From Frondihabitans peucedani (lineage in GTDB: Bacteria; Actinomycetota; Actinomycetes; Actinomycetales; Microbacteriaceae): a DNA stretch of 64,000 nucleotides. Positions 51,620-60,542 of the stretch are shown in pieces. The stretch covers positions 1,736,001 through 1,800,000 of the forward strand of contig NZ_BAABAU010000001.1 in NCBI RefSeq assembly GCF_039537585.1, written 5' to 3'. The notes under the pieces are model-generated. The model was given only the letters and a program-made list of their open reading frames with translations. It did no database searches and was not told the DNA's origin. Made by a program: the position numbers and the translations under genes. Each line of letters begins with the position of its first letter. Positions within the stretch are counted from its first letter, which is position 1.

Positions 51620-52774
51620 TCACAATAAAGGCATCCATGAACGCCTCTGAAACTGCTCTTCAAAGCTTGCTAGCTCGGTCAAAGACAGAGGACCCGTCTG
51701 TTGAATTATCGAAGGGATGGAGGCTCCCACCTCGATTGCGCGCGACACGAAACCGAGGCGGAGGGAACCGAAAGATATGCGTGGACCAACGACACCGACG
51801 GGGGCTGCGCGGGTCTTCAGGATTGTCGCCAGGGACCCTACTGACAGGGCGCGAGAGGTCGGACGACCATTGCGCAGGGCAGCTGAGAACATGGGCGTGC
51901 TCGGATCAATGTTCAGTGCATCGTCAGATTCGCACAGGTGACTTTGTAGGCGAAGAGCATCGATTCTCGTCGATCGATCCAACGCGGGCATATCGGCCGC
52001 GGAATGCGCCAAGTAGAGCTTGACCACAATGCACGGCGCACACGATGCGACGTCGCTACCTCGAGGCAGAAGACGAAAGGTTCCAGACGGGCGCTGGTCA
52101 TCTCTGAGGGACCGCACGTGCAACTCGAAGCCCTCCTGTATTCGCGTCAGATCGCCAAAGCGCAGTTCCGAAGCGTCAGTGACAGTGAGAGCTGCTGCCC
52201 ATGCCAATAGAACGACAGCCGAATCTCGGACATCCACAAAACGCACGGGCTTAGGGCTGAATATGGCCTCGCGAACGATCAACCTTATTTGGTCGAGCGT
52301 GATTGGTGCCGGCGGTGGAATGTGGCGGCGACGTTCGTCTGCAAGGCCCCTTAGGAAAGAAACTACCTCGGAGTCGGATCCGGGTCGTGGTAGCCCGCGA
52401 ACGTGTTGATCGTGATCGATGGCACTGACCCATCGCCGGAGCGTTTTGGCGGAGAGCAGCCATGAGTCATCGCGGGCAAGACGCCCCGATTCGAACGCTA
52501 GGTAGTCGAGCAGGTCAGGCACGCCAATGGCGACCGGCGGGGCGTCAAGGGATCGCGGGGCCGAATCGTATTTGGCCCTCCAACGCCAAAACCTCCGTAC
52601 ATCTGATGCGTAAACCTGCAGCGTCTTTGTGGACGGTCCGCCGACAGGCAGCGCGGGGAACGTTGGATGCTTGACGGGCAATTCGCGAGACGCATCTCGA
52701 GGACCGTCGAAACTGGGCAGATCTGCCGCAATCTCAGGCACGGATACCCTAAGCGCCACGTTGGTTGTCGCCAT
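51620..52774 (-). CDS. Tyrosine recombinase/integrase homologue lacking catalytic residues
   Basis: A 384-residue protein with the two-domain plan of XerC/XerD-type integrases: an N-terminal SAM-like core-binding domain (STKTLQVYASDVRRFWRWRA, LLSAKTLRRWVSAIDHDQHV) and a C-terminal catalytic fold. Aligned by eye, the first catalytic Arg is replaced by Asp (TDASEL, residue 200), the His of HxxR by Gly336 (the Arg at 339 is kept), the second His by Pro362 (QTGP) and the nucleophile Tyr by Phe371. It should therefore bind DNA but not cut it. The ATG at 52774 has AAGG upstream; ATG 52810 is also in frame. It is adjacent to dnaB, at the core/accessory border. Confidence 0.78.
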   Translation of the reverse strand: MATTNVALRVSVPEIAADLPSFDGPRDASRELPVKHPTFPALPVGGPSTKTLQVYASDVRRFWRWRAKYDSAPRSLDAPPVAIGVPDLLDYLAFESGRLARDDSWLLSAKTLRRWVSAIDHDQHVRGLPRPGSDSEVVSFLRGLADERRRHIPPPAPITLDQIRLIVREAIFSPKPVRFVDVRDSAVVLLAWAAALTVTDASELRFGDLTRIQEGFELHVRSLRDDQRPSGTFRLLPRGSDVASCAPCIVVKLYLAHSAADMPALDRSTRIDALRLQSHLCESDDALNIDPSTPMFSAALRNGRPTSRALSVGSLATILKTRAAPVGVVGPRISFGSLRLGFVSRAIEVGASIPSIIQQTGPLSLTELASFEEQFQRRSWMPLL

Positions 52775-52834
52775 ATCGTGCCTTGGACATTGATTGTGGC
52801 GGGAAGACATCTAGAGTGGCGGTCGACAACGCGA

Positions 52835-54235
52835 CTAGCTAGGCATATCCACGAACCGCGAGAACATCCCGTGGAACGCGACCGTGATCGTGTCGGTGGG
52901 TCCGTTGCGGTGCTTGGCCACGATGAAGTCGGCCTCGCCCTGACGCGGGTTGTCTTTCTCATAGGCGGACTCGCGGTGGAGCAGGATCACCATGTCGGCA
53001 TCCTGCTCGAGGGAGCCGGACTCGCGGAGGTCGCTGATCGCGGGCTTCTTGTCGGCGCGCTGCTCGGGGCCTCGGTTGAGCTGCGAGAGGGCGATGACGG
53101 GGACCTGGAGCTCTTTGGCCATCAGCTTGAGCGCACGCGAGAACTCCGAGACCTCCTGCTGACGGCTCTCGACCTTCTTGCCGGAGGTCATCAGCTGCAG
53201 GTAGTCGATGACGACGAGCTTGAGGCCGACCTGCTGCTTGAGGCGACGGCACTTGGCGCGGATCTCGACGAGGGTCATGTTGGGGGAGTCGTCGATGTAG
53301 AAGGGGGCGTCGTTGATGCGACCGCGGGTCTGAGCGATGGTGGTCCAGTCGCGGGAGTCGACGGTGCCCTTGCGCATGTTCTGGAGCGGGACGCTCGACT
53401 CGGCCGAGAGGAGGCGCATCGCGATCTCGCTGCGGCCCATCTCGAGAGAGAAGAAGACGGAGGGCTGGTTGTACTTGATCGACGCGGCACGGCAGAGGTC
53501 GAGGGCGAGCGTCGACTTTCCGAGCGCGGGGCGGGCGGCCACGATGATCAACTGACCGGGGTGCAGGCCGTTCGTGAGGGCATCGAGCTGGGCGAAGCCG
53601 GTCGGAACACCCGTCATCTGGCCGTCGCGGCCCTTGGCGGCCTCGATCTCGTCGATGGCGACGGTGACCGCGTCGGTGAGCGGCACGTAGTCCTCGGTCT
53701 GCACGCCGCCCGCGACGTTGTAGACCTCGGCCTGAGCGTTGTTGACGAGGTCGATGACCTCTCCCTCGCTCGCGTAGCCCATCTGCACGATCCTGGTGCC
53801 CGCCTCGACAAGACGGCGGAGGACGGCCTTCTCGGCGACGATCGAGGCGTAGTAGCCGGCGTTGGCCGCGGTCGGCACGAGGCCGGTGAGGGTGTGGAGG
53901 TACTCGGCGCCGCCGGCGCGGCTGAGCTCGCCCGACTTCGTCAGCTCGTCGGTGACCGCGATGACGTCGGTCGGCTCGCCGTGCGAGTAGAGACCCAGCA
54001 GGGCGTTGAAGATGACCTCGTGCTTGGGCAGGTAGAAGTCGGCGGCGCGCACCGTCTCGATGACGTCGGCCGTGGCGTCTTTCGAGAGGAGCATGCCGCC
54101 GATGGTGCTCTGCTCGGCGAGGAGGTCGTGCGGGGGAGTGCGGCGGTCGTAGCCGCTGCCGCCGTCGTAGCCCGAGGACTGCCCGCGATCGCCCTGAGTG
54201 TCGCTTGCGGCCAGTCCGAGATGGGCTATCGACAC
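52835..54235 (-). CDS. dnaB: Replicative DNA helicase DnaB
   Basis: A 466-residue helicase. The N-terminal domain (PPHDLLAEQSTIGGMLLSKD) and the RecA-like domain with AARPALGKST (Walker A), VVIDYLQLM (Walker B) and ALSQLNRGPEQR are all complete. No intein interrupts it. It unwinds DNA at the replication fork. The GTG at 54235 with AGGAGG six bases upstream is the start; the frame is open further upstream but non-coding. It is separated from rplI by a 547-base region containing DnaA-box-like words. Confidence 0.97.
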   Translation of the reverse strand: MSIAHLGLAASDTQGDRGQSSGYDGGSGYDRRTPPHDLLAEQSTIGGMLLSKDATADVIETVRAADFYLPKHEVIFNALLGLYSHGEPTDVIAVTDELTKSGELSRAGGAEYLHTLTGLVPTAANAGYYASIVAEKAVLRRLVEAGTRIVQMGYASEGEVIDLVNNAQAEVYNVAGGVQTEDYVPLTDAVTVAIDEIEAAKGRDGQMTGVPTGFAQLDALTNGLHPGQLIIVAARPALGKSTLALDLCRAASIKYNQPSVFFSLEMGRSEIAMRLLSAESSVPLQNMRKGTVDSRDWTTIAQTRGRINDAPFYIDDSPNMTLVEIRAKCRRLKQQVGLKLVVIDYLQLMTSGKKVESRQQEVSEFSRALKLMAKELQVPVIALSQLNRGPEQRADKKPAISDLRESGSLEQDADMVILLHRESAYEKDNPRQGEADFIVAKHRNGPTDTITVAFHGMFSRFVDMPS

Positions 54236-54455
54236 GGGGGCCTCCTGCAGGCTGATGGATCGTCTGGATTCGAGTTCTCTAGGCGTTCTACCGCCACCCT
54301 CCGACAACGACGTCGGAGCGGCGGGCGAACACGCCGACGGGCACGCGAGACCGCCTGCCCGGGTACCCCTGGATGCTCGTCCGGACAGCAGAACCGCGCC
54401 TCCCATGGGCGCTGTCACACCCTAGGGACATGACCCCCGTCGCTCCAAACGACCC

Positions 54456-54531
54456 TGTGGATAACGATGTGGACAATGTGGGAGAAACGCCGGGAAACCC
54501 TGGGGACAACTGTGGACAAACCTGTGGAATG
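54456..54531. promoter_or_regulatory. Cluster of DnaA-box-like sequences upstream of dnaB
   Basis: One perfect box (TGTGGATAA at 54456-54464, the complement of TTATCCACA) is followed by two TGTGGACAA words (54468 and 54511), one TGGGGACAA (54501) and one TGTGGAATG (54523), all in the same orientation within 76 bases. Confidence 0.55.
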
Positions 54532-54740
54532 AAAAGAACTTATCGGGCCTAAGGCGATCCTGACCAGGGATTTCTATTTCCACACCCTCTGTGTGCAAAG
54601 TTGTTTAGAGCGAGGGTTGAAGGTTGCCCGATCGGGTACCTCCCTGTGCACAGAACACTTGACACGGTGTCCCCCGCGGCAGTAGCGCCAGCACTTCGTA
54701 CCCTTCCCTGCAGCACTGCAAACCACCCCTTAAACACCAG

Positions 54741-54770
54741 TAGCGGTGGGTGCCGAGGCACACACCGCTA
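54741..54770 (-). terminator. Terminator of the rpsF-ssb-rpsR-rplI operon
   Basis: TAGCGGTGGGTGCC and GGCACACACCGCTA form a 14-bp stem with one mismatch and a 2-base loop. It lies 12 bases after the rplI stop. Confidence 0.75.
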
Positions 54771-54782
54771 CGGGGGATGGAA

Positions 54783-55235
54783 CTACTTCGCAGCGACCAC
54801 CTGGAGGGCGATCGTGGCGACGACGTCTTCGCGCAGACGGACGGTGGCTTCGTGCTCACCGGTCAGCTTGATGGCGTTGGGGATCTCGACCTTGCGCTTG
54901 TCGATCGTGCCGACGCCCTGCGCCGAGACGGCGTCAGCGACATCGGCCGGCTTGACAGAGCCGAAGAGGCGTCCGCCGGTGCCGGTCTTGACGGGAAGCG
55001 TGATCTTGACGGCCTCGAGGCGGGCCTTCATGTCTTTCGCCTCCTCGATCGTCTTGAGCTCGCGCGTGGCACGGGCCGACTTGATCTGCTCGACCTGCTT
55101 CTCGCCACCGCGGGTCCACGCGACGCCGAAGCCCTGCGGGATGAGGTAGTTGCGGGCGTAGCCGTTCTTGACGTCGATGACGTCACCGGCCGAGCCGAGG
55201 CCGGAGACCTCGTGGATGAGGATTACCTTGGACAT
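54783..55235 (-). CDS. rplI: 50S ribosomal protein L9
   Basis: A 150-residue L9. The N-terminal rRNA-binding signature is complete ([32 protein letters not shown]), then the long connecting helix and the C-terminal domain ([14 protein letters not shown]). It binds 23S rRNA and helps frame maintenance. It is the last gene of the rpsF-ssb-rpsR-rplI operon, 18 bases after rpsR. Confidence 0.97.
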   Translation of the reverse strand: MSKVILIHEVSGLGSAGDVIDVKNGYARNYLIPQGFGVAWTRGGEKQVEQIKSARATRELKTIEEAKDMKARLEAVKITLPVKTGTGGRLFGSVKPADVADAVSAQGVGTIDKRKVEIPNAIKLTGEHEATVRLREDVVATIALQVVAAK

Positions 55236-55253
55236 TCGCTACTCCCTAGCGGA

Positions 55254-55514
55254 TCAGCGGCCGGAGCCGGCGTAGGGGAGGAGCGCCATCTCACGGGCGT
55301 TCTTCACGGCACGGGCGATGAGGCGCTGCTCCTGGACGGAGACGCCGGTGATGCGGCGAGCACGGATCTTCCCGCGCTCGGAGATGAACTTGCGAAGCGT
55401 CGCGACGTCTTTGTAGTCGATGACGCCGACGCGGATCGCCTTCGCGGGAGCGGCGTTCTTGCCGCCCTTTCCGCGGAGGGGCTTGCGGCGGTCGCCGCTG
55501 CTCTTTCCAGCCAT
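55254..55514 (-). CDS. rpsR: 30S ribosomal protein S18
   Basis: An 86-residue S18 ([40 protein letters not shown]). The N-terminal segment has no cysteines, so it is the zinc-free form usual in this actinobacterial operon. It binds the 30S platform with S6, which is encoded in the same operon. Confidence 0.97.
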   Translation of the reverse strand: MAGKSSGDRRKPLRGKGGKNAAPAKAIRVGVIDYKDVATLRKFISERGKIRARRITGVSVQEQRLIARAVKNAREMALLPYAGSGR

Positions 55515-55558
55515 TGTGTTCTGCTTTCAGTAAGAGAAGTTGAGTGGTGCGAGACGGC

Positions 55559-56131
55559 CTAGAAGGGCGTCTCGTCGTTGTAGGTACCGCCGCCGGGGGT
55601 GTTCCAGACGTCGCCCGAAGAGCTGGAGCCCGAAGACCCGCCGCCCGTCTGCGCCGGCTGACCCCAGGGCTCGTCGGCCTGACCGCCGCCGTTGCCGCCG
55701 CCGACCTGAGGTCGGGGGGCGCCCCCACCGCCGCCGAAGGACCCTCCGCCGCCACCGTCGCGAGACGAGGAGGCGCGGGTCACCTGAGCGGTGGCGTAGC
55801 GGAGCGAGGGGCCGATCTCGTCGATCTCGAGCTCCATCGAGGTGCGCTTCTCGCCCTCTTTGGTCTCGTACGAGCGCTGCTTCAGGCGACCCTGCGCCAT
55901 GACGCGGGAGCCCTTCGACAGCGAGGCGGCGACGTGCTCGGCGAACTCGCGCCACACACTGGCACGCAGGAAGAGCGCCTCGCCGTCTTTCCACTCGTTC
56001 GACGCGCGGTCGAACGTGCGGGGTGTCGACGCGATCGTGAAGTTCGCGACTGCCAGGCCGTTCTGCGTGTAGCGCAGCTCGGGGTCGGAAGTCAGGTTGC
56101 CCACGACGGTGATGACGGTCTCGCCGGCCAT
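55559..56131 (-). CDS. ssb: Single-stranded DNA-binding protein
   Basis: A 190-residue SSB. The OB-fold occupies residues 1-112 ([40 protein letters not shown]). A long Gly/Ser-rich linker follows. It ends in DETPF, a form of the conserved acidic tip that recruits repair and replication proteins. It lies 3 bases after rpsF. Confidence 0.96.
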   Translation of the reverse strand: MAGETVITVVGNLTSDPELRYTQNGLAVANFTIASTPRTFDRASNEWKDGEALFLRASVWREFAEHVAASLSKGSRVMAQGRLKQRSYETKEGEKRTSMELEIDEIGPSLRYATAQVTRASSSRDGGGGGSFGGGGGAPRPQVGGGNGGGQADEPWGQPAQTGGGSSGSSSSGDVWNTPGGGTYNDETPF

Positions 56132-56134
56132 GCG

Positions 56135-56569
56135 CTACTCGGCAGCCGAAGCGGTCGGAGCGGCGGGCGTGGCAGCCGAGGCAGCGGGAGCAGCCGAGGC
56201 GGCAGGAGCCTTCGACGGGGCAGCGGCCTTGCGGGCGGCCTTCTCGTCGGCGAGCTTCTTGGCCTTGGCGACCATCTCGATGCCCTCTTCGGCGCGGAGC
56301 ACCTTGGTGCGGAGGACGGCCTCGGAGAGACCCAGCTGACGGTCGAGCTCGACGGTCGCGGCGGGGTTCGCGGTGAGGTTGACGACGGCGTAGATGCCCT
56401 CGCTCTTCTTCGCGATCTCGTAGGCGAGGCGGCGACGGCCCCAGATGTCGACGTTGTCGACGGTGCCGCCATCGTTGCGGATGACGTTGAGGAACTTGTC
56501 CAAGCTCGGAGCGACGGTGCGCTCATCGATCTCGGGGTCAAGGATCACCATCAATTCGTACTGATGCAT
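56135..56569 (-). CDS. rpsF: 30S ribosomal protein S6
   Basis: A 144-residue S6. The core is typical ([40 protein letters not shown]). An Ala/Pro-rich tail of about 35 residues extends the usual length of about 96-120. It heads the rpsF-ssb-rpsR-rplI operon. Confidence 0.96.
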   Translation of the reverse strand: MHQYELMVILDPEIDERTVAPSLDKFLNVIRNDGGTVDNVDIWGRRRLAYEIAKKSEGIYAVVNLTANPAATVELDRQLGLSEAVLRTKVLRAEEGIEMVAKAKKLADEKAARKAAAPSKAPAASAAPAASAATPAAPTASAAE

Positions 56570-56693
56570 GTCTAACCCACCTCCTTCGGACTTGACGGCT
56601 CCAGTATTTCTGGAACAGGAGGGTTGTGGCATCGCGGCTCCGGAGGCACGCGAGATCGCGGCCAGTCCAGAGCAACCTTGCAAGACTACAAGG

Positions 56694-58118
56694 TCAGCGC
56701 GCCGACCACCACTCCCGCAGGCGCCTCGTGGCCTCGTCCTCGCCGAGCGGGCCCTCCTCGGTCCGCAGCTCGAGCAGGAAGCGGTAGGCCTCGCCGACCT
56801 CGCGGGAGGGCCCGATGCCGAGCACCGCCTGGATCTGGACACCGTCGAGGTCGGGACGGAGGGAGTCGAGCTCCTCCTGCTCGCGGAGCTCCGCGATCCT
56901 GGTCTCGAGATCGTCGTAGGCGAAGGCGAGCTGGTCGGCCTTGCGGCGGTTGCGCGTGGTGACGTCGGCGCGGGTGAGCATGTGGAGCCGCTCGAGCTGG
57001 TCGCCGGCGTCACGGACGTAGCGCCGCACGGCGGAGTCGGTCCAGCCGCCCTCGGTGTAGCCGAAGAAGCGGAGGTGCAGCTCGATGAGCCGGTAGACGG
57101 CCGAGATGGTGTCGTTGTCGAAGCGCAGCGCCTTCAGACGCTTCTTGGCGAGCTTCGCCCCGACCGCGTCGTGGTGGTGGAAGGTAACCACTCCACCCGG
57201 TTCCAGGCGCCGCGTCGCGGGCTTCCCGATGTCGTGGAGCAGGGCCGCCAGGCGCAGGATGAGGTCTGGCGCAGCCCCGGGGTGCCGCTCGCGCTCGTAG
57301 TCGATCGCCTGTCGCAACACGGTCAGGCTGTGCTCGTAGACGTCTTTGTGGTGGTGGTGCTCGTCGCGCTCCAGGATCATCGCGGGGAGCTCCGGCAGGA
57401 CGAGCTCGGCGATCCCGGTCTCGACCAGCAGTCGGACGCCGGGCGCCGGGTCGTCGGTCTTGAGCAGCTTCGACAGCTCGTCGTTGACCCGCTCGATCGA
57501 CACGATCGAGAGCGTCGAGGCGCGCTCGGTCATCGCCTCGCGGACGTCGTCGGCGACGGTGAAGCCGAGCTGCGACGTGAACCGGGCGGCGCGCATCATC
57601 CTGAGCGGGTCGTCGCGGAACGAGTCGACGGCCGCACCCGGCGTCGCGAGGGTGCGCGAGAGGAGGTGCTCGACCCCGCCCGACGGGTCGACGAGCACGC
57701 GCTCGGGGAGGCGCAGGGCCATCGCGTTGACCGTGAAGTCGCGGCGGACGAGGTCGCCTTCGAGGCTGTCGCCGAACTCGACCTCGGGCTTGCGGGTCTC
57801 GCCGTCGTAGACGTCGCTGCGGTACGTGGTGATCTCGACGGTCTCGCCGTCGATGCGGGCGGCGATGGTGCCGAAGGCGCGGCCGACGTCCCAGTGGGCC
57901 TCGGCGAGCGGGACGACGATGCGCAGGATCTCGTCGGGGGAGGCCGACGAGGTGAAGTCGAGGTCGTTCACGGCCCGGCCGAGGAACGCGTCGCGCACCG
58001 GACCGCCGACGAGAGCGAGCTCGTGACCGGCGGCCTGGAAGGCGCGGGCGAGGGTCGACACCCGGTCGGTGGCGGCGAGAGCGTCGAGCCTCTCGAGGGC
58101 GCTCGCTACGGAATCCAT
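56694..58118 (-). CDS. cca: CCA tRNA nucleotidyltransferase
   Basis: A 474-residue enzyme. The nucleotidyltransferase head carries [20 protein letters not shown] and [13 protein letters not shown], with the fingers region [15 protein letters not shown]. An HD domain follows ([21 protein letters not shown]), as in bacterial class II enzymes. It adds or repairs the CCA tail of tRNAs. It lies between rpsF and the divergent DUF6049 gene, the usual actinobacterial order. Confidence 0.95.
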   Translation of the reverse strand: MDSVASALERLDALAATDRVSTLARAFQAAGHELALVGGPVRDAFLGRAVNDLDFTSSASPDEILRIVVPLAEAHWDVGRAFGTIAARIDGETVEITTYRSDVYDGETRKPEVEFGDSLEGDLVRRDFTVNAMALRLPERVLVDPSGGVEHLLSRTLATPGAAVDSFRDDPLRMMRAARFTSQLGFTVADDVREAMTERASTLSIVSIERVNDELSKLLKTDDPAPGVRLLVETGIAELVLPELPAMILERDEHHHHKDVYEHSLTVLRQAIDYERERHPGAAPDLILRLAALLHDIGKPATRRLEPGGVVTFHHHDAVGAKLAKKRLKALRFDNDTISAVYRLIELHLRFFGYTEGGWTDSAVRRYVRDAGDQLERLHMLTRADVTTRNRRKADQLAFAYDDLETRIAELREQEELDSLRPDLDGVQIQAVLGIGPSREVGEAYRFLLELRTEEGPLGEDEATRRLREWWSAR

Positions 58119-58223
58119 GATGGACGAGCTTGCCACACGGGTGGTGCCGGAGGTTCTCGGTCGGCATTCCCTAGACTCGCTATGCCCGGCGATCGCACCG
58201 TGACGATCGGCGGCATCCTGCCT

Positions 58224-60542
58224 ATGAGAATCCTTCCCGCGTTCGCCGTCTCCGTGCTCGCTGTCGCCGCTGTCGCCGCGGGGCTGCCCGCGAGCCCGGC
58301 GGGTGCGGCTCCGCCCGCGAGCCCGGCGGGTGCGGCTCCGACGCCGGCAGCGATGGCCGTGGCAGCTACCACCGCAGCGACGCCGGCAGCGACGGCCGTG
58401 GCAGCGACCACCGCGTCCGCCTCCGACGTCGTGACCGTCTCCGTCGCCCCCGGCGCGAACGGCGTCGTGAAAGAGGGGAGCGACCTCAAGGCGTCGATCA
58501 CCGTCCACAACGGCACCGACCAAGACCTGGACGCCGGCGTGGTCCGCGTCTACCTCGACCGCACCACCTTCTCGAGCCGATCGCAGCTGGAGTCCTGGTT
58601 CGCCCGTCCCGCCTCGACGACGACCGACATCCTCGGCGCGTTCATGACGAGCGTCACCGTCCCGGCGGTCCAGGCCGGCGGCACGGCCGACGCGATCCCG
58701 GTCACCATCCCCGCGTCGAGCCTCGCGCTGAGCGGCAGCGACTGGGGGGCCAAGGCCTTCGGCGTCCGCTACTCCTCGAACGGCGACGCGATCACCGAGG
58801 CCCACTCGAGCGTCGTGTACTACCCGAACGACAGCTTCCAGTCGACCCGGCTGTCGCTGGCCGTGCCGCTGACCGTCCCCGAGTCGACGTCCGGGCTGAT
58901 CTCGAGCGACGCCCTGGCCTCCTATACGTCCGAGAACGGCATCCTGACGCAGGAGCTCGACGCGGTGCGTGGCCGAGACGTCGCGATCGGGATCGATCCC
59001 ATGATCCTGGCGTCCATCCGGATCCTCGGCAATGTCGCCCCGCCCTCGGCGATCGTCTGGCTCAAGCGGCTCGAGACGGCGCCGAACGAGACCTTCGGCC
59101 TGGCGTATGCCGACAGCGACATGTCCGCCGTCCGCCAGGCCGGCAAGACGACGCTTCCGCAGCCGGTCGACTTCGCCGACGCCATCGCGGCTCAGCAGAA
59201 GGCCGAGCCCGACTCGTACGTCGCGACGACGCCGAGCCCCGGCGCCGACGGCGGGAGCGGCGGCGGCAGCGGCGGCGGCAGCGGCGGGTCGGGCGCGAAC
59301 GGTGCCGACGGCAGCGACCAGAGCGCAGGATCCGCGACCGACGCCCCCGTCGACACGTCATCCCCGACCCCCTCCGACTCGCCCACCACCATCCCGCCGA
59401 CCTCGTCCGTGCCGACGACGGCGAGCCTCCTCGACTTCCCGTACACCGAGAAGTCGATCGCCTGGCCCCTCGAGGACACCGTCGCCGCCGACGACCTCCG
59501 GGTCTTCGCGTCGAGCGGCATCACCACGACGATCCTCGGCAGCGGGAACGTCACGGTCCCGGCGTCCTCGACCGAGAACGCCGCCTCGACGCTGAGCGGG
59601 CAGAAGGCACTCGTCTCGGACGACACGCTCTCCTCTCTCCTCCGCGACGCCGTCGACGCCAACACGAACGACGAGTGGAAGGGCGACATCGCCCGCCTGT
59701 CGGCCGAGCTGGCGACCCTCACGCACGAGCGTCCGAGCGACGCCCGGACCCTGTTCACCACCCTCGGCCGCAACTGGGCGACCACGGGCTCCCGGCTCGA
59801 CGAGACGCTCACCGCCGTGTCGAAGATGACCTGGGTGTCGACATCGCCTCTGAAGACCGCGCTCGGCGCCGACAGCACCTCGGTGAGCCTCGCCGCGAAG
59901 AAGGCGAAGGCCTCTCGGGTCAGCGCGCTGACACCCCTCGTGAAGGCCGACGACTCCCTCCAGCTCTTCTCGACCGCGCTGAAGGAGCCGACCCTCGTCA
60001 CCGCGAAGGAGCGCCTCCGCTTCCTCGCCCTCTCGTCGACCGCCTGGGACGACAACCCGACCGGACTCGCGAGCGAGATCACCAAGGTCTCGACCCAGGC
60101 GGCGAAGACGACCGGCCTCATCGAGGTCGTCGACGGCTCGCCGGTCAACATCCTCGGCGACCGCTCCTCGCTGCCGATCGTGATCCAGAACGACACCGCG
60201 TCGGCCGCGGTGGTCTACCTCCGCGTCGTCCCATCGAACTTCAACCTCAGCGTCGAGAAGAACAACGTGCCCGTCACGATCCAGCCGAACTCGCAGCAGC
60301 GGGTCACGGTCCCCGTGCAGTCGCTCGCCAACGGCAAGGTCATGCTGACCCTCAGCCTGTCGAGCAAGCAGGATGTCGCGATCTCCGACCCGACGCAGAT
60401 CGCCATCACGGTGCGCGCAGGCTGGGAGACCGTCATCACGGCGGTCTTCGCGGCCGCCGTGGTGCTGCTGTTCGGCGGCGGCATCTACCGGTCGATCCGG
60501 CGTCGGCGCCGGTCGAGGGCCGAGGGCGGGGCGGAAGCATGA
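58224..60542 (+). CDS. DUF6049-family secreted/anchored protein
   Basis: A 772-residue exported protein. A signal peptide (ILPAFAVSVLAVAAVAAGLP) is followed by tandem Ala/Pro-rich repeats, a large extracellular region with an NPCBM-like or immunoglobulin-like first part (DLKASITVHNGTDQDLDAGV), a Gly/Ser-rich linker near residues 340-365, and a C-terminal membrane helix (VITAVFAAAVVLLFGGGIYR) with a basic tail. DUF6049 is encoded beside murJ in actinomycetes and its role is unknown, possibly in envelope assembly. ATG 58224 is chosen; ATG 58182 is in frame but gives an odd N-terminus. It overlaps murJ by 4 bp. Confidence 0.82.
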   Translation: MRILPAFAVSVLAVAAVAAGLPASPAGAAPPASPAGAAPTPAAMAVAATTAATPAATAVAATTASASDVVTVSVAPGANGVVKEGSDLKASITVHNGTDQDLDAGVVRVYLDRTTFSSRSQLESWFARPASTTTDILGAFMTSVTVPAVQAGGTADAIPVTIPASSLALSGSDWGAKAFGVRYSSNGDAITEAHSSVVYYPNDSFQSTRLSLAVPLTVPESTSGLISSDALASYTSENGILTQELDAVRGRDVAIGIDPMILASIRILGNVAPPSAIVWLKRLETAPNETFGLAYADSDMSAVRQAGKTTLPQPVDFADAIAAQQKAEPDSYVATTPSPGADGGSGGGSGGGSGGSGANGADGSDQSAGSATDAPVDTSSPTPSDSPTTIPPTSSVPTTASLLDFPYTEKSIAWPLEDTVAADDLRVFASSGITTTILGSGNVTVPASSTENAASTLSGQKALVSDDTLSSLLRDAVDANTNDEWKGDIARLSAELATLTHERPSDARTLFTTLGRNWATTGSRLDETLTAVSKMTWVSTSPLKTALGADSTSVSLAAKKAKASRVSALTPLVKADDSLQLFSTALKEPTLVTAKERLRFLALSSTAWDDNPTGLASEITKVSTQAAKTTGLIEVVDGSPVNILGDRSSLPIVIQNDTASAAVVYLRVVPSNFNLSVEKNNVPVTIQPNSQQRVTVPVQSLANGKVMLTLSLSSKQDVAISDPTQIAITVRAGWETVITAVFAAAVVLLFGGGIYRSIRRRRRSRAEGGAEA
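58287..58418 (+). repeat. In-frame tandem repeats just after the DUF6049 signal peptide
   Basis: Two identical 27-bp units (58287-58313, 58314-58340; ASPAGAAPP-type peptide) are followed by two 39-bp units (58341-58379, 58380-58418) that differ at only a few bases. All are multiples of three, so copy number can change without breaking the frame. Confidence 0.75.

Larger units (their letters stand above)
54236..54782. other. Intergenic region between dnaB and rplI
   Basis: No gene. It holds the DnaA-box-like cluster, the terminator of the ribosomal operon, an AT-richer tract at about 54530-54610 and the dnaB promoter region. Confidence 0.6.

Noticed and set aside
52667-54433. Long plus-strand frame opposite dnaB
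   Set aside because: Antisense shadow of dnaB with no recognisable domain.
54456-54610. Chromosomal origin oriC
   Set aside because: Box-like words and an AT-richer tract are present, but dnaA and dnaN are absent and the boxes are few; it is more likely a regulatory or titration cluster.
56568-58180. Long plus-strand open frame running through the cca and rpsF region into DUF6049
   Set aside because: It is antisense to cca, which has full motifs, and open only because of high GC; the real gene starts near 58224.
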